Positions 30,168 to 39,316 of a DNA stretch of 64,000 bases are shown piece after piece (position 1 is the stretch's first letter; each line of letters begins with the position of its first letter). Origin of the DNA: DASZVB01 sp035545855. Its GTDB lineage: Bacteria; Myxococcota_A; Polyangia; Polyangiales; Polyangiaceae. The stretch spans positions 62,001 through 126,000 of the forward strand of contig DASZXK010000059.1 in assembly GCA_035545855.1 (NCBI GenBank), in the 5' to 3' direction. The notes below the pieces were generated by a model that saw only the letters and a program-made list of their open reading frames with translations, was not told the DNA's origin and made no database searches. The position numbers and the translations under genes were made by a program.

Positions 30168-32408
30168 TCAGCGAGGGCCGCGTCCGCGATCCCGGCCACC
30201 GCCGCCGCGACCGCCGCGATCCCGACCGCGGTCTCCGCGGTCCCGACCACCGCCGCCGCCGCCGTAGCCGCCACCGCCGCCGCCTCCACCGCCCTCGGGG
30301 CGCGGCTCCATGCCTTCCGGCACGGGAAGGAGCGCGCGGCGCGAGAGACGGATCTTGCCGTCTCGCTCCACGCTGAGCACCTTCACTTCGATCTCGTCGC
30401 CCTCCTTGAGGACGTCCTCCACCCGCTCGGTGCGGGTGTGCGCGATCTCGGAGACGTGGAGGAGCGCTTCCGTGTTCGGAAGGATCTCCACGAAGGCGCC
30501 GAAGTCCACGATGCGGCGGACGGTGCCCTTGTAGACTTTGCCGACCTCCGGCTCTTCCACGAGGCCGTGGATGATCTCGATCGCGCGCTCCACGGCCGCG
30601 GCGTCCTCCGACGCGATGGCGATGGTGCCGTCGTCCTCGATGTTGATCGTGCAGCCCGTCTGCTCGGTGATGCCCTTGATCGTCTTTCCACCGGAGCCGA
30701 TCACGATGCGGATCTGGTCCGGGCGCACCTTGATCGTGGTGATGCGGGGTGCGAACTGGCTGAGCTCCGGACGCGCCGCGGGGAGCGTCTCCAGCATCTT
30801 CCCGAGGATGTGAAGGCGACCCTCGCGCGCCTGCTCGAGGGCGCGCTCGAGGACGGCCCGATCGAGACCCTCGATCTTGATGTCCATCTGGATGGCCGTG
30901 ATGCCGCGCTCGGTGCCGCAGACCTTGAAGTCCATGTCCCCGAGGTGGTCCTCGTCACCGAGGATGTCGCTCAGGATGGCGAGGCGCTGGCCCTCCTGGA
31001 TGAGACCCATGGCGATGCCGGCGACCGGCCGCTTCACGGGGACGCCGCAGTCCATGAGGCTGAGCGTGCCGCCGCAAACGGACGCCATGGAGCTCGAGCC
31101 GTTCGACTCGAGGATCTCGCTCACGATGCGGATCGTGTACGGGAACGTCTCGTGCGGCGGGAGCATGCGGCGGATCGCGCGCTCCGCGAGAGCGCCGTGG
31201 CCGATCTCACGACGGCCGGGACCGCGGAGAGGCTTCGTCTCGCCGGTGGAGAAGGGCGGGAAGTTGTAGTGGAGCATGAAGCGCTTCCACGTCTCTCCCG
31301 TGAGCCCGTCGATCTTCTGCTCGTCCGTCGCCGTGCCGAGCGTCGTCGTGACGATGGCCTGCGTCTCTCCGCGCTGGAAGAGTCCGGAACCGTGGACGCG
31401 CGGCAGCAGGCCGACTTCGCACGAGATGGGACGGATGGTCCGGGAATCCCGGCCGTCGATGCGCTTGCCGCTGTCCAGGACCAGGCTTCGAACGACGCTG
31501 TACTTCCGGTTCTCGAACTCTTCCTTGATGAGCTTCGCGTTCTTCTCGTACGCCTCGGCGCCGAGTTCGGCCGTGAGCGTCTCCACCAGGCTCTTCTTCA
31601 CGGCGGCGTAGGCGTCGTACCGCGCGTGCTTCTCGCGGATGACGCAGGCGGTGCCGATGCCCTTGTCCACGAGGTCCGCCACCCGCTTCGCGAGCTCGGG
31701 GGAGATCTTCTCGACGGTGAAGGCGCGCTTCGGGCGCCCGACCGCGCTGCGAATCTTCTCGATGAGCCCGATGACCTTCTGGCCCTCCGAGTGCGCGAAC
31801 ATGAGAGCGTCGATGACGTCGCTCTCCGTCGCTTCGTCGGCGCCGCCCTCCACCATGACGACGGCGTCCTTGCTGACGGCGACGACGAGATCGATGTCCG
31901 CCTTCTCCGTCTGCTCGAACGTGGGGTACGGCACGAGCTCTCCGTCCACCCGCGCGACGCGGATGCCGCAGATCGGGCCGCTCCAGGGGATGTCCGAGAC
32001 GTGGAGCGCCGCGGATGCCGCCGTGAGCGCGAGGACGTCCGTCTGGTTCACCTTGTCCGTCGAAAGGACGGTCGCGATGACCTGCGTGTCCTTCTTGTAG
32101 CCCTCGGGGAAGAGGGGCCGGAGCGGGCGGTCGATGATGCGAGACGTGAGGATCTCGTTCTCGCGGAGACGGCCCTCACGCTTGAAGAAGCCGCCCGGGA
32201 TCTTGCCGGCGGCGTACGTCTTCTCCTGGTACTCGCAGGTGAGCGGGAAGAAATCCAAACCCGGGCGCTCGTCCGTCGACACGGCGGTGACGAGCACGAC
32301 GCTCCCTCCGCACGTGATGAGCACCGCACCGTGGGCCTGCTTGGCGAGACGACCCGTCTCGAGGGTCAGCGTCTTGTCGCCGACCACGACTGATTCACGA
32401 ACGAACAT
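30168..32408 (-). CDS. pnp: Polyribonucleotide nucleotidyltransferase (PNPase)
   Basis: 3'-5' phosphorolytic exoribonuclease of 746 residues. ATG 32408 gives MFVRESVVVGDKTLTLETGR. The two RNase PH-like domains are present (FFPLTCEYQEKTYAAGKIPGG and the second core with SNGSSSMASVCGGTLSLMDCGVP), followed by a KH domain (IVIGSGGKTIKGITEQTG) and an S1 domain (GTVRRIVDFGAFVEILPN). It ends in an unusual Gly/Arg-rich tail of about 45 residues with RG/RD repeats, which could bind RNA or partners. It is downstream of rpsO, the standard bacterial pairing, separated by a long stem-loop. Confidence 0.97.
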   Translation of the reverse strand: MFVRESVVVGDKTLTLETGRLAKQAHGAVLITCGGSVVLVTAVSTDERPGLDFFPLTCEYQEKTYAAGKIPGGFFKREGRLRENEILTSRIIDRPLRPLFPEGYKKDTQVIATVLSTDKVNQTDVLALTAASAALHVSDIPWSGPICGIRVARVDGELVPYPTFEQTEKADIDLVVAVSKDAVVMVEGGADEATESDVIDALMFAHSEGQKVIGLIEKIRSAVGRPKRAFTVEKISPELAKRVADLVDKGIGTACVIREKHARYDAYAAVKKSLVETLTAELGAEAYEKNAKLIKEEFENRKYSVVRSLVLDSGKRIDGRDSRTIRPISCEVGLLPRVHGSGLFQRGETQAIVTTTLGTATDEQKIDGLTGETWKRFMLHYNFPPFSTGETKPLRGPGRREIGHGALAERAIRRMLPPHETFPYTIRIVSEILESNGSSSMASVCGGTLSLMDCGVPVKRPVAGIAMGLIQEGQRLAILSDILGDEDHLGDMDFKVCGTERGITAIQMDIKIEGLDRAVLERALEQAREGRLHILGKMLETLPAARPELSQFAPRITTIKVRPDQIRIVIGSGGKTIKGITEQTGCTINIEDDGTIAIASEDAAAVERAIEIIHGLVEEPEVGKVYKGTVRRIVDFGAFVEILPNTEALLHVSEIAHTRTERVEDVLKEGDEIEVKVLSVERDGKIRLSRRALLPVPEGMEPRPEGGGGGGGGGYGGGGGGRDRGDRGRDRGGRGGGGRDRGRGPR

Positions 32409-32471
32409 TTTCGAAGCGCTCCTGGCGCACAATTGCCGCTCCGTGCGGCTCTACGCCAGACGGGGAACGCG

Positions 32472-32529
32472 ACTTCAGCCTCGGTCTTCGGGTCGCACGA
32501 GGGTGCGGCCCGAAAATCGAAGTTGAAGT
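32472..32529 (-). promoter_or_regulatory. Long stem-loop between rpsO and pnp
   Basis: Core stem TTCGGGTCGCAC (32487-32498) and GTGCGGCCCGAA (32503-32514), 12 bp with one G-U-type mismatch and a 4-nt loop. It is extended by ACTTCA (32472-32477) and TGAAGT (32524-32529). In E. coli the same spacer holds the RNase III site through which PNPase represses itself; this hairpin is placed to do the same, or to attenuate read-through from rpsO. Confidence 0.6.
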
Positions 32530-32586
32530 GCTACGGCGCTCCGCGTCCGGAATGATCCTTCGACTAGTTCCCCCCGGCGACGCTCC

Positions 32587-32856
32587 TCACTTGCGGAGGT
32601 TCAGCGAGGACACGACCTTGCGGTAGCGCTCGATGTCGGACTTCTTCAGGTAGTTGAGAAGGCGCCGACGCTGGCTCACGAGCGCGAGCAGGCCGCGGCG
32701 GGAGTGGTGATCCTTCTTGTGAACCTTGAAGTGGTTCGTGAGGTACTCGATGCGCTGGCTGAGAAGCGCGATCTGCACCTCGGGCGAGCCCGTGTCCGAC
32801 TCGTGAAGCCGGAACTTGGTGATGACGCCCTGCTTCTCTACGGATTCCAAAGACAT
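32587..32856 (-). CDS. rpsO: 30S ribosomal protein S15
   Basis: 89-residue ribosomal protein that binds 16S rRNA early in small-subunit assembly. The sequence has the family signature TGSPEVQIALLSQRI and HHSRRGLLALVSQRRRLLNYLKK. Start ATG 32856 with AGGAA ribosome site. Preceded by a good promoter and followed by pnp. Confidence 0.98.
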   Translation of the reverse strand: MSLESVEKQGVITKFRLHESDTGSPEVQIALLSQRIEYLTNHFKVHKKDHHSRRGLLALVSQRRRLLNYLKKSDIERYRKVVSSLNLRK

Positions 32857-32886
32857 TTCTGTTTCCTGGGTGATGAACGGGCGGCG

Positions 32887-32914
32887 AGTATAGCCGCGGC
32901 GCCCCGCCGGTCAA
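32887..32914 (-). promoter_or_regulatory. Sigma-70-type promoter for rpsO
   Basis: On the minus strand TTGACC and TATACT are separated by 16 bp, close to the housekeeping consensus, about 30 bp before the rpsO ATG. Confidence 0.65.
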
Positions 32915-33001
32915 CCGCAACGGCCCGGCTGGTTTTCAGGGCTAACGCGGGGGCGCCCGCCCGGAAAGGGTCCCCTTTCCCCCGCGCGGGTTTTCGGGAA
33001 C

Positions 33002-34627
33002 TCAGCGGATTCGGATGCGGCCGTCCGCGGTCCCGCGGAGGCAAGGGAGGCCGCCCCCGGTTTCTCCACAGGTCGGCGCGGACCGGATGACGGAGACCCA
33101 GGCGTCCCTCACGGTCCCCGGGCCCGGCTCGACGTCATCGGCCGAGTGCGGCTCGAGCCAGCGGCCGTTCACCAGGTAGGACGGGGCGGCCACCCGGAGC
33201 GTGCCGCCGGGTGCCCCCGGGAGCTCGACCGAGAGCGGGCTGCAGGTGACGTCGAGAGAGAGGCCGGCGATCTGCACCGGGCTCGAGCCCCCGCCGTCGC
33301 ACGCCTGCGCGAAGAGAGGGCGAAGCGCGGCGCGAAGGCTCTCCCCCGTCGTGCGAACGACGACGAGCTCGTCCGCGAAAGGCAGGACCCGGGTGACGTC
33401 GCCCGTCGAGACCGGCCCGGCGAGGACGTCCGCCCGGATCCCCGTCGAATTCACGACCGCGGCGTCGGCCTGCGCGGCGATCCGGAGGGCGTCCGCGACC
33501 GCGTCTCCGAGTGCCGAGTCTCCGCGCCGGACGGCGCGACGGGACAGCGTGTCCGGCGCGTAGGCGATCGGCGTGCCGTCCCCCTCGGCCGAGAGCACGG
33601 CGCGATACGGCGCAAGGAGCGAAGAGACGTCCGCGCGCTCGGCGACCGCCTCCGTCACCGGCAGGAGCGAGAATCGAGCGTCCACGATCGCGCTCGGCGC
33701 GCCAGGCGAGCCTCGCGCTCCCTCCGCCGGGTCCGTCGACACGACGAACTCCGCCTTCCCCACGTATCGACCGTAGGCGCCGGGGTGAACGACGGGGACC
33801 GGTCTGGGTTCGCAAGGGAAGCGCGCCGCGACGTCTACGTCACAGTCCGTGACGAATCGCGGAGGGACGAGGACGTCGTGCGTATGCCCGCCGACGACGA
33901 GATCCACGCCGAACGTCCTCGGGACGAGCTCGAGATCGAGCTCCCTCCCGAGGTGCGACAGGACGATCACGACGTCCGCCGATGCCCGCCGTTCGAGGAC
34001 GATGCCGTTCACGGCGGCGGCGCTCTCCGCGACGTCCGGGAAGCCCGTGTCCCGCCGCGAGAGCCCGATGACGAGGACGCGCACGCCCCCGCGCTCGAGC
34101 TCCGCGAACGGAGAGACGAATCCCGACGCGAGCTCCGGCCCGAGGTTCGCCCCGAGCAGAGGAAACGCCGCGACGCGGTCGTGAACCGCCGCCACCCGAT
34201 CCACCCCCTGCGCGACGTCGTGGTTGCCGAGGACGAGCGCGTCCACCGGCAGCGCGGAAGCGACGCGCATCTCCGGTTCACCGCCGAATCGCGGGAAGAA
34301 AGACGTGCCCTCGAGCAGATCGCCCGCATCCACGAGGACCGTCGGCGCGCGCTCTCTCTCCGAGGAAACCAGCGTGGCGAGGCGGGCGGCGCCGCCGACC
34401 GTGGCGACCACGCCGGACTCTCCGAGCCCGCGAGCCGCGTCCGCCGCGCCCACCTGGACGCGCTCCGGATCGAGGTGCGAGTGGAGATCCGCCGTGAAGA
34501 GCACGGTGAGAGCCCCGGGCCCCCGATCGGGCTCCGCGGGCGACCGCGGCGAGCACGCGACGAGCGCGAGCGCGAGATACCGGGAGCGAAACGGCGCGCG
34601 CGACGATGCTCTCCGGGCTCGGCTCAC
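33002..34627 (-). CDS. Metallophosphatase/5'-nucleotidase-like lipoprotein
   Basis: Periplasmic or surface phosphoesterase of 541 residues. Signal peptide with lipobox LVAC (Cys about 25). The metallophosphatase domain has LFTADLHSHLD (D-x-H), DAGDLLEG, ALVLGNHDV and VVGGHTHDV, the full set of metal ligands. The C-terminal 5'-nucleotidase domain contains VVNSTGIRADVLAG, and it ends in IRIR. Likely dephosphorylates nucleotides or related phosphate esters. Separated from ptsI by 51 bp on the same strand; it may be the last gene of the PTS transcript but is unlikely to be part of PTS signalling. Confidence 0.87.
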   Translation of the reverse strand: MSRARRASSRAPFRSRYLALALVACSPRSPAEPDRGPGALTVLFTADLHSHLDPERVQVGAADAARGLGESGVVATVGGAARLATLVSSERERAPTVLVDAGDLLEGTSFFPRFGGEPEMRVASALPVDALVLGNHDVAQGVDRVAAVHDRVAAFPLLGANLGPELASGFVSPFAELERGGVRVLVIGLSRRDTGFPDVAESAAAVNGIVLERRASADVVIVLSHLGRELDLELVPRTFGVDLVVGGHTHDVLVPPRFVTDCDVDVAARFPCEPRPVPVVHPGAYGRYVGKAEFVVSTDPAEGARGSPGAPSAIVDARFSLLPVTEAVAERADVSSLLAPYRAVLSAEGDGTPIAYAPDTLSRRAVRRGDSALGDAVADALRIAAQADAAVVNSTGIRADVLAGPVSTGDVTRVLPFADELVVVRTTGESLRAALRPLFAQACDGGGSSPVQIAGLSLDVTCSPLSVELPGAPGGTLRVAAPSYLVNGRWLEPHSADDVEPGPGTVRDAWVSVIRSAPTCGETGGGLPCLRGTADGRIRIR

Positions 34628-34678
34628 GCAGGGACGTCGGCTCGAGGGCGGACCGGGTTGCGCGAAGGTCGCCCCGTC

Positions 34679-36463
34679 TCAGTCCGTCTCGAGCAGGTCC
34701 GCGAACCTCGGCGCGAACACGGCGGAGACGGCCTTCTCTATCTCTCTCGCCGTGACCATCCCCGAGACCTCCCGATAGACGGCCTCGGCCTCGGCGAGCG
34801 ACACGCGACCCACCGCCTCTTTCACCTCCGCGACGGCCGAAGCCTCCATGCTGAGGGAGCGGAGGCCCATCCCGATGAGCAGGACCGCGGCAATGGCGTT
34901 GGACGCCATCGCCCCGCACACGGACACGGGCCGATTGCGTCGCTTCCCGGCGTCCACGACCTGGGCGATGAGCCGCAGGATCGCCGGGTCGAACGGCGAC
35001 CCGAGCTCGGCGAGGCTCCGGTTCGTGCGGTCCACCGCGAGCGCGTACTGGATGAGGTCGTTCGTGCCGATGCTGAGGAATTCGGCCTGGACGGCGAGCT
35101 CGTTCGCCATGATGGCCGCGGACGGGACCTCGACCATGATCCCGAGGGGAACCTCGGCCGCGCGCGCCTGCCCCTTCTCGTCCACCTCGGCGAGGGCGCG
35201 GTCCAGGAGTTTTCGCACCTCGGTGAGCTCGTCCACCGACGCGATCATGGGCACCATGATGCGGAGATCTCCGTGGGCCGAGGCGCGGACCATGGCGCGG
35301 AGCTGGGTCAGGAAGAGCTCGGGCCGGGAGAGCGCGAGACGAACCGCTCGGAGACCGAGCGCCGGGTTCATCTCCGCGGGCGCATGGAACGACGAGACGA
35401 ACTTGTCCCCTCCGATGTCGAACGTCCGGAGCGTCACGGGGAGCGGCGAGACCGTCTCCAGCACCTGCCGGTACACGCCGTATTGCTCGTCCTCCGTCGG
35501 GGGATGCGAGCGATCCACGTAGAGGAACTCCGTGCGATAGAGCCCGATCCCCTGGGCCCCCTCGTACATGGCGATGTGCGCCTCGGCGGGGAGCTCGATG
35601 TTCGCGCGCACCTCGACGGGGACGCCGCACGAAGTCGCACACGCCCGGTCCCTCCACGCCTGGCGATCCCGCGCGATCGCCAGGTGCCGTTCGGCGCGCG
35701 CGGAGGCGTCGTTCAGGATCGCGCGCGTGGGCGAGATGGTCACGCGGCCGCGATAGCCGTCCACGACGAGACGGTCGTCTCCGCCCACCTTCGCGACGAT
35801 GCCGGTCACGCCGACGACGGCCGGGATCTCCAGCGCACGGGCGAGGATCGCGGTGTGCGACGTCCGCGTCCCGACCTCCGTCACGATGGCGAGCACCCGG
35901 TCCTTCGCGAGCGTCGCGGTGTCCGCCGGCGAGAGGTCCCGAGCGACGATGATGCTCGGCTCCTGGATGTCCGGCAGCGAGACGGAGCGCGCCCTGCCCG
36001 AGAGTGCGCGCTGGAGGAGGTCCGCGATGAACTCGAAATCGTGACTGCGCTCCGCGAGGTACGGGTCCCCGCCGCTCTTCAGCTGCGCGGCCATGTCGTC
36101 GGTCGCGGTCTCCACGGCCCACTCGGCGCAGAGGAGATCGATTCGCACGCGACGGTCGACCTCGTCACGGAGGAAATCGTCCGTCAGCATCAGCCGGTAC
36201 GCTTCGAGGATCGACGCCTCCGCCTTCGCTATCCGGCGTTCCGTGCCGTCCTGGGCTTCCTTCAGGCCCGAGAGCGCCTGGGCGACGGCGGCGTCGAACC
36301 GCCGGAGTTCGTCGTCCGCCTGGTGCTTCTTGATGTGCCGGCGGAGCACGCCGGGACGGCGCGTGTCGATAACCAGCGCACGGCCGATCGCGAGGCCCGG
36401 CGACCCCGCGATGCCGTCCAGCACCACCGGGGATGCTTCGGAACGCCGGCCCTTCCGGGTCAC
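34679..36463 (-). CDS. ptsI: Phosphoenolpyruvate--protein phosphotransferase (EI)
   Basis: Enzyme I of 594 residues, transferring phosphate from PEP to HPr. The phosphorylated His 203 lies in GTRTSHTAILAR; the PEP-binding domain has GIGLYRTEFLYVDR, MVPMIASVDELTEVR and the Cys of VSVCGAMAS. GTG 36463 is the start, 1 bp after the ptsH stop. In the absence of EIIB or EIIC genes in the cluster, its phosphate flow probably ends on PtsN, serving regulation. Confidence 0.95.
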   Translation of the reverse strand: MTRKGRRSEASPVVLDGIAGSPGLAIGRALVIDTRRPGVLRRHIKKHQADDELRRFDAAVAQALSGLKEAQDGTERRIAKAEASILEAYRLMLTDDFLRDEVDRRVRIDLLCAEWAVETATDDMAAQLKSGGDPYLAERSHDFEFIADLLQRALSGRARSVSLPDIQEPSIIVARDLSPADTATLAKDRVLAIVTEVGTRTSHTAILARALEIPAVVGVTGIVAKVGGDDRLVVDGYRGRVTISPTRAILNDASARAERHLAIARDRQAWRDRACATSCGVPVEVRANIELPAEAHIAMYEGAQGIGLYRTEFLYVDRSHPPTEDEQYGVYRQVLETVSPLPVTLRTFDIGGDKFVSSFHAPAEMNPALGLRAVRLALSRPELFLTQLRAMVRASAHGDLRIMVPMIASVDELTEVRKLLDRALAEVDEKGQARAAEVPLGIMVEVPSAAIMANELAVQAEFLSIGTNDLIQYALAVDRTNRSLAELGSPFDPAILRLIAQVVDAGKRRNRPVSVCGAMASNAIAAVLLIGMGLRSLSMEASAVAEVKEAVGRVSLAEAEAVYREVSGMVTAREIEKAVSAVFAPRFADLLETD

Positions 36464-36464
36464 C

Positions 36465-36740
36465 TCACTCCCCTTCTCCGAACAGCGAGTCGATGAGCTC
36501 GCCGATGGCGGCGACCGCCTCTTCGGCTCGGTCCCCGGTCGCTTCCACGCTGAGCTCGGAGCCGCGCGCGCCGCAGAGGAGCAGAAGCCCCATCACGCTC
36601 TTCGCGTTGACCGATTGCCCGTCGTGGGCGACCGTGACCTCGCAGGGGTACTTCGACGCCACTTGCGTGAGCTTGGCCGCGGCGCGCGCGTGCAGGCCGA
36701 GCTTGTTCTTCACCAGGAACGTTCCGTGTGCGACGGTCAT
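36465..36740 (-). CDS. ptsH: Phosphocarrier protein HPr
   Basis: 91-residue HPr. The EI-phosphorylated His 17 is in LGLHARAAAKL; the regulatory Ser 48 is in VNAKSVMGLLLL. Both sites are present, so the protein can be modified by PtsI (His) and by the neighbouring HprK (Ser). Start ATG 36740 overlaps the rapZ stop by 4 bp. Confidence 0.96.
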   Translation of the reverse strand: MTVAHGTFLVKNKLGLHARAAAKLTQVASKYPCEVTVAHDGQSVNAKSVMGLLLLCGARGSELSVEATGDRAEEAVAAIGELIDSLFGEGE

Positions 36741-37696
36741 CTCGGTTTCGCGTCTCCTTTGAGTACACCGACGAAACTTTCCCCCGTCTTGCTCGCGACG
36801 TCCCGGTCGATGTCCCGGTGAACGACGCCGATCTCGAGCCCGGTTTTCGGTCCGAGGTCCGCGGCCAGGCGCGCGGCGATCGTAACGGAGCGGTGACGCC
36901 CTCCGGTGCACCCGACGGCGATCGTCAGGTAGCTCTTCCCTTCGCGCTCGTAGCGAGGGAGGCAGAACTCGAGCAGCGCCTCCGCGCGGCCGACGAACTC
37001 CTGGGCGTCCTCCGTCCCGAGGACGTAGTCCCGGACGCTCTCGTCCAGGCCCGACTGGGGCCGGAGCGTGCCGACGAAGAAGGGGTTCGGCAAGAATCGC
37101 ACGTCGAGCACGAGGTCTGCGTCCACGGGCATCCCGTACTTGAAGCCGAACGACACGACGCGGGTCACCATGCGGGACGGCCCGCCCTCGCCCGGCCCGA
37201 AGATCTCGACGACGCGTCGCCGGAGGTCGTGGACGCTGAGCTCCGTCGTGTCCACGACCTGTTTCGCTCGCGCGCGGAGCGGCGAGAGGCGCTCCCGTTC
37301 CAGCCGGACTCCGTCCAGAACGGCGATCGCGCCCCGACTGCTCTCCGGGCCGAGCGCGTGCGAGAGCGGATGCGGGCGCCTCGTGCTGCTGAAGCGGCGA
37401 AGGAGCGTCTCGTCCGTCGCGTCGAGGAACAGGACCTCCACCTCGCGCTCGCCCGGGATGCGGACGGAGTCGATCACGGCCCCGGCGCGATCGAGAAACG
37501 TTCGCACGCGGACGTCGATGCCGACGGCGATGCGGCGGACACCGCCCGCCTCGCACGCCGCGAGCGTCTCGGCCATCACCGGCACGGGCAGGTTGTCGAT
37601 GCAGAAGAAACCGAGGTCCTCGAGCGCGTGAAGCGCGGTGGACTTCCCCGCCCCGGAGAGCCCGCTCACGATGATGACGAGGCGTTCCCGCGTCAT
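36737..37696 (-). CDS. rapZ: RNase adapter protein RapZ / YvcJ-like
   Basis: P-loop protein of 319 residues. Walker A GLSGAGKSTAL (11-21), DNLP motif, and C-terminal GCTGGRHRSV that binds metabolite in E. coli RapZ. In E. coli it guides RNase E to the sRNA GlmZ and senses glucosamine-6-phosphate; in firmicutes the homologue YvcJ is a nucleotide-binding protein. ATG 37696, overlapping the hprK stop by 4 bp and overlapping ptsH by 4 bp, so it is tightly embedded in the PTS operon. RNA targets here unknown. Confidence 0.94.
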   Translation of the reverse strand: MTRERLVIIVSGLSGAGKSTALHALEDLGFFCIDNLPVPVMAETLAACEAGGVRRIAVGIDVRVRTFLDRAGAVIDSVRIPGEREVEVLFLDATDETLLRRFSSTRRPHPLSHALGPESSRGAIAVLDGVRLERERLSPLRARAKQVVDTTELSVHDLRRRVVEIFGPGEGGPSRMVTRVVSFGFKYGMPVDADLVLDVRFLPNPFFVGTLRPQSGLDESVRDYVLGTEDAQEFVGRAEALLEFCLPRYEREGKSYLTIAVGCTGGRHRSVTIAARLAADLGPKTGLEIGVVHRDIDRDVASKTGESFVGVLKGDAKPR

Positions 37697-38787
37697 CTTC
37701 GATCCTTCGGATCGGGCGCTCGGGGAACGTAGCTCTCGAACGCCCCTCGCACCGGTTCGGGGTGTCTCACGTGCATCGGGCGGCCCGGAATCAGCGGGAC
37801 GACGGCCTGCATCGCGCCGCTCTCGTTCGGCTTTCGCACGAGCGCCCGGTCGACGCGATTCACCATATCGAGCGACGTGTCCTTCCCGGTGCCGCGGAGG
37901 AGCTCGTTCCGGGCCGCCATCTCGATGATGGAGCTCGTGTTCCGGCCGGGTCGCACGATGAGGAGCACCTCCCGGACGGGGATCCCGAGAATTTCCCTCG
38001 TGCGCCCCTCGAGGCCGAGTCGGTCGGACGGGTCGGCCGCGCCTTCCTCGAGCTGCACCACGAGGTCGATGCGCTTCCGCTCGCGGATGGCGGTGATGCC
38101 GAAGAGCTCCTTGATGTCGAGGATCCCGAGGCCACGCACCTCGATGTGATGACGGAGGAGCGGCGCCGGTTCGCCGAACACCATGCCGGGAGGGCGAACG
38201 TCGCACTCGACGACGTCGTCCGCCACGAGCCGGTGGCCGCGCTGCACGAGGTCGAGCCCGCATTCGCTCTTGCCGATGCCGCTCTTGCCGAGGAGGAGGA
38301 CCCCGACCTCGAACACGTCCACGAGGACTCCGTGGATCCGCGTGCGCGGCGCGAGCCGTTCGTCGAGGAGAGTGTGGAGCGCGTTGATCGCCTGGGACGT
38401 GTCCTCGGCGCAGACCACGACCGTCGACGACGTCGCCTCCGCCGCGTCGAGGAACGGCTGCGGGAGCGTCACCCCCCGCGTCACGAGGACGAGCCCCGGG
38501 GCGAGCGAGAAGATGTGACCCGCGGCCTTCGCTTGCTGCTCGGGCGAGAGCGAGTCGATGTACGACACCTCGGTCTCGCCGAGGATCTGCACGCGCTCCG
38601 GGACGAGCCCGTGCGTGTGCCCCACGAAGACGAGGCCCGACTTCTGGATCCGGGGATGGGCGATCCGACGCTCCAGCCCGGCGCGCCCCGCAGCCACGAA
38701 GAGCGTGAGGCCGAGCCTCCGATCCTCGAGGAGCTCCCTCACCGTCACGCCGGGGGGAGTCGCGGGCGCGCCCGGCCGAGTACTCAT
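37693..38787 (-). CDS. hprK: HPr kinase/phosphorylase
   Basis: Bifunctional enzyme of 364 residues that adds or removes phosphate on HPr Ser 48. The N-terminal MurF-like domain is followed by the P-loop GKSGIGKS (167-174) and the family signature IEVRGLGILDIKELFG. HprK with PtsN, RapZ and HPr is found in Gram-negative bacteria where the PTS has become a regulator. The roughly 50 residues after the catalytic core (GRPMHVRHPEPVRG to the end) look disordered. Starts 3 bp after the ptsN stop. Confidence 0.95.
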   Translation of the reverse strand: MSTRPGAPATPPGVTVRELLEDRRLGLTLFVAAGRAGLERRIAHPRIQKSGLVFVGHTHGLVPERVQILGETEVSYIDSLSPEQQAKAAGHIFSLAPGLVLVTRGVTLPQPFLDAAEATSSTVVVCAEDTSQAINALHTLLDERLAPRTRIHGVLVDVFEVGVLLLGKSGIGKSECGLDLVQRGHRLVADDVVECDVRPPGMVFGEPAPLLRHHIEVRGLGILDIKELFGITAIRERKRIDLVVQLEEGAADPSDRLGLEGRTREILGIPVREVLLIVRPGRNTSSIIEMAARNELLRGTGKDTSLDMVNRVDRALVRKPNESGAMQAVVPLIPGRPMHVRHPEPVRGAFESYVPRAPDPKDRR

Positions 38788-38790
38788 CCG

Positions 38791-39261
38791 CTACCCGAGC
38801 TGAGCCTCTCTGGACTCCAGGATGGAGTGCGCCTGAGCCGCGCTGCCCGCGTCCGACAGCGCGTGCCGGGTGGCGTCGTCCCGGAGGAGCCGGCTGATGC
38901 GCGCGAGCACCCGGAGGTGCTCACCCGTCGCGTCTTTCGGACCGACGACCCCGAGCACGATGTGAACCGGCGCCCCGTCGATCGCGTCGAAGGGAATGCC
39001 CGGCCGGCTGACCACGAGGGCCGCGGCGCGGGTCGCCGCGGCTTCGAGCGACGTGTGCGGAATCGCGACGCCGTCGCCGATCCCGGTGCTCTGGAGACGC
39101 TCCCGCTCCGCGAAGAGCGACTCGATGGTGGCCTCGTCGCAGCCGAGGGCCGGAGCCAGGAGCGCCGACAGACTCTTGAGCGCGTCGGCCTTCCCGCGGA
39201 CGGTGGTTCCCCCCGCGTCCACGAGGATCCTCTCGATCGGAAGAATGTTTGTGATCCGCAT
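38791..39261 (-). CDS. ptsN: PTS IIA (nitrogen-regulatory) protein
   Basis: EIIA-Ntr of 156 residues, end point of the regulatory PTS phosphorelay. Phosphorylated His 69 is in IGDGVAIPHTS. ATG 39261. It sits between hpf and hprK downstream of rpoN, its typical neighbourhood in Proteobacteria. In other bacteria dephosphorylated PtsN controls potassium transport, stress and stringent responses; targets here are not identifiable. Confidence 0.94.
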   Translation of the reverse strand: MRITNILPIERILVDAGGTTVRGKADALKSLSALLAPALGCDEATIESLFAERERLQSTGIGDGVAIPHTSLEAAATRAAALVVSRPGIPFDAIDGAPVHIVLGVVGPKDATGEHLRVLARISRLLRDDATRHALSDAGSAAQAHSILESREAQLG

Positions 39262-39316
39262 CCAGGTTGCATCCGTTCCCCCCCTTGTAGAGAAACGCGC
39301 CGAGCCTATTGCGTAT

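Noticed and set aside
32957..33000. Hairpin GGAAAGG/CCTTTCC after the nucleotidase gene
   Set aside because: Short stem, no T-run on the minus strand; not strong enough for a terminator call.
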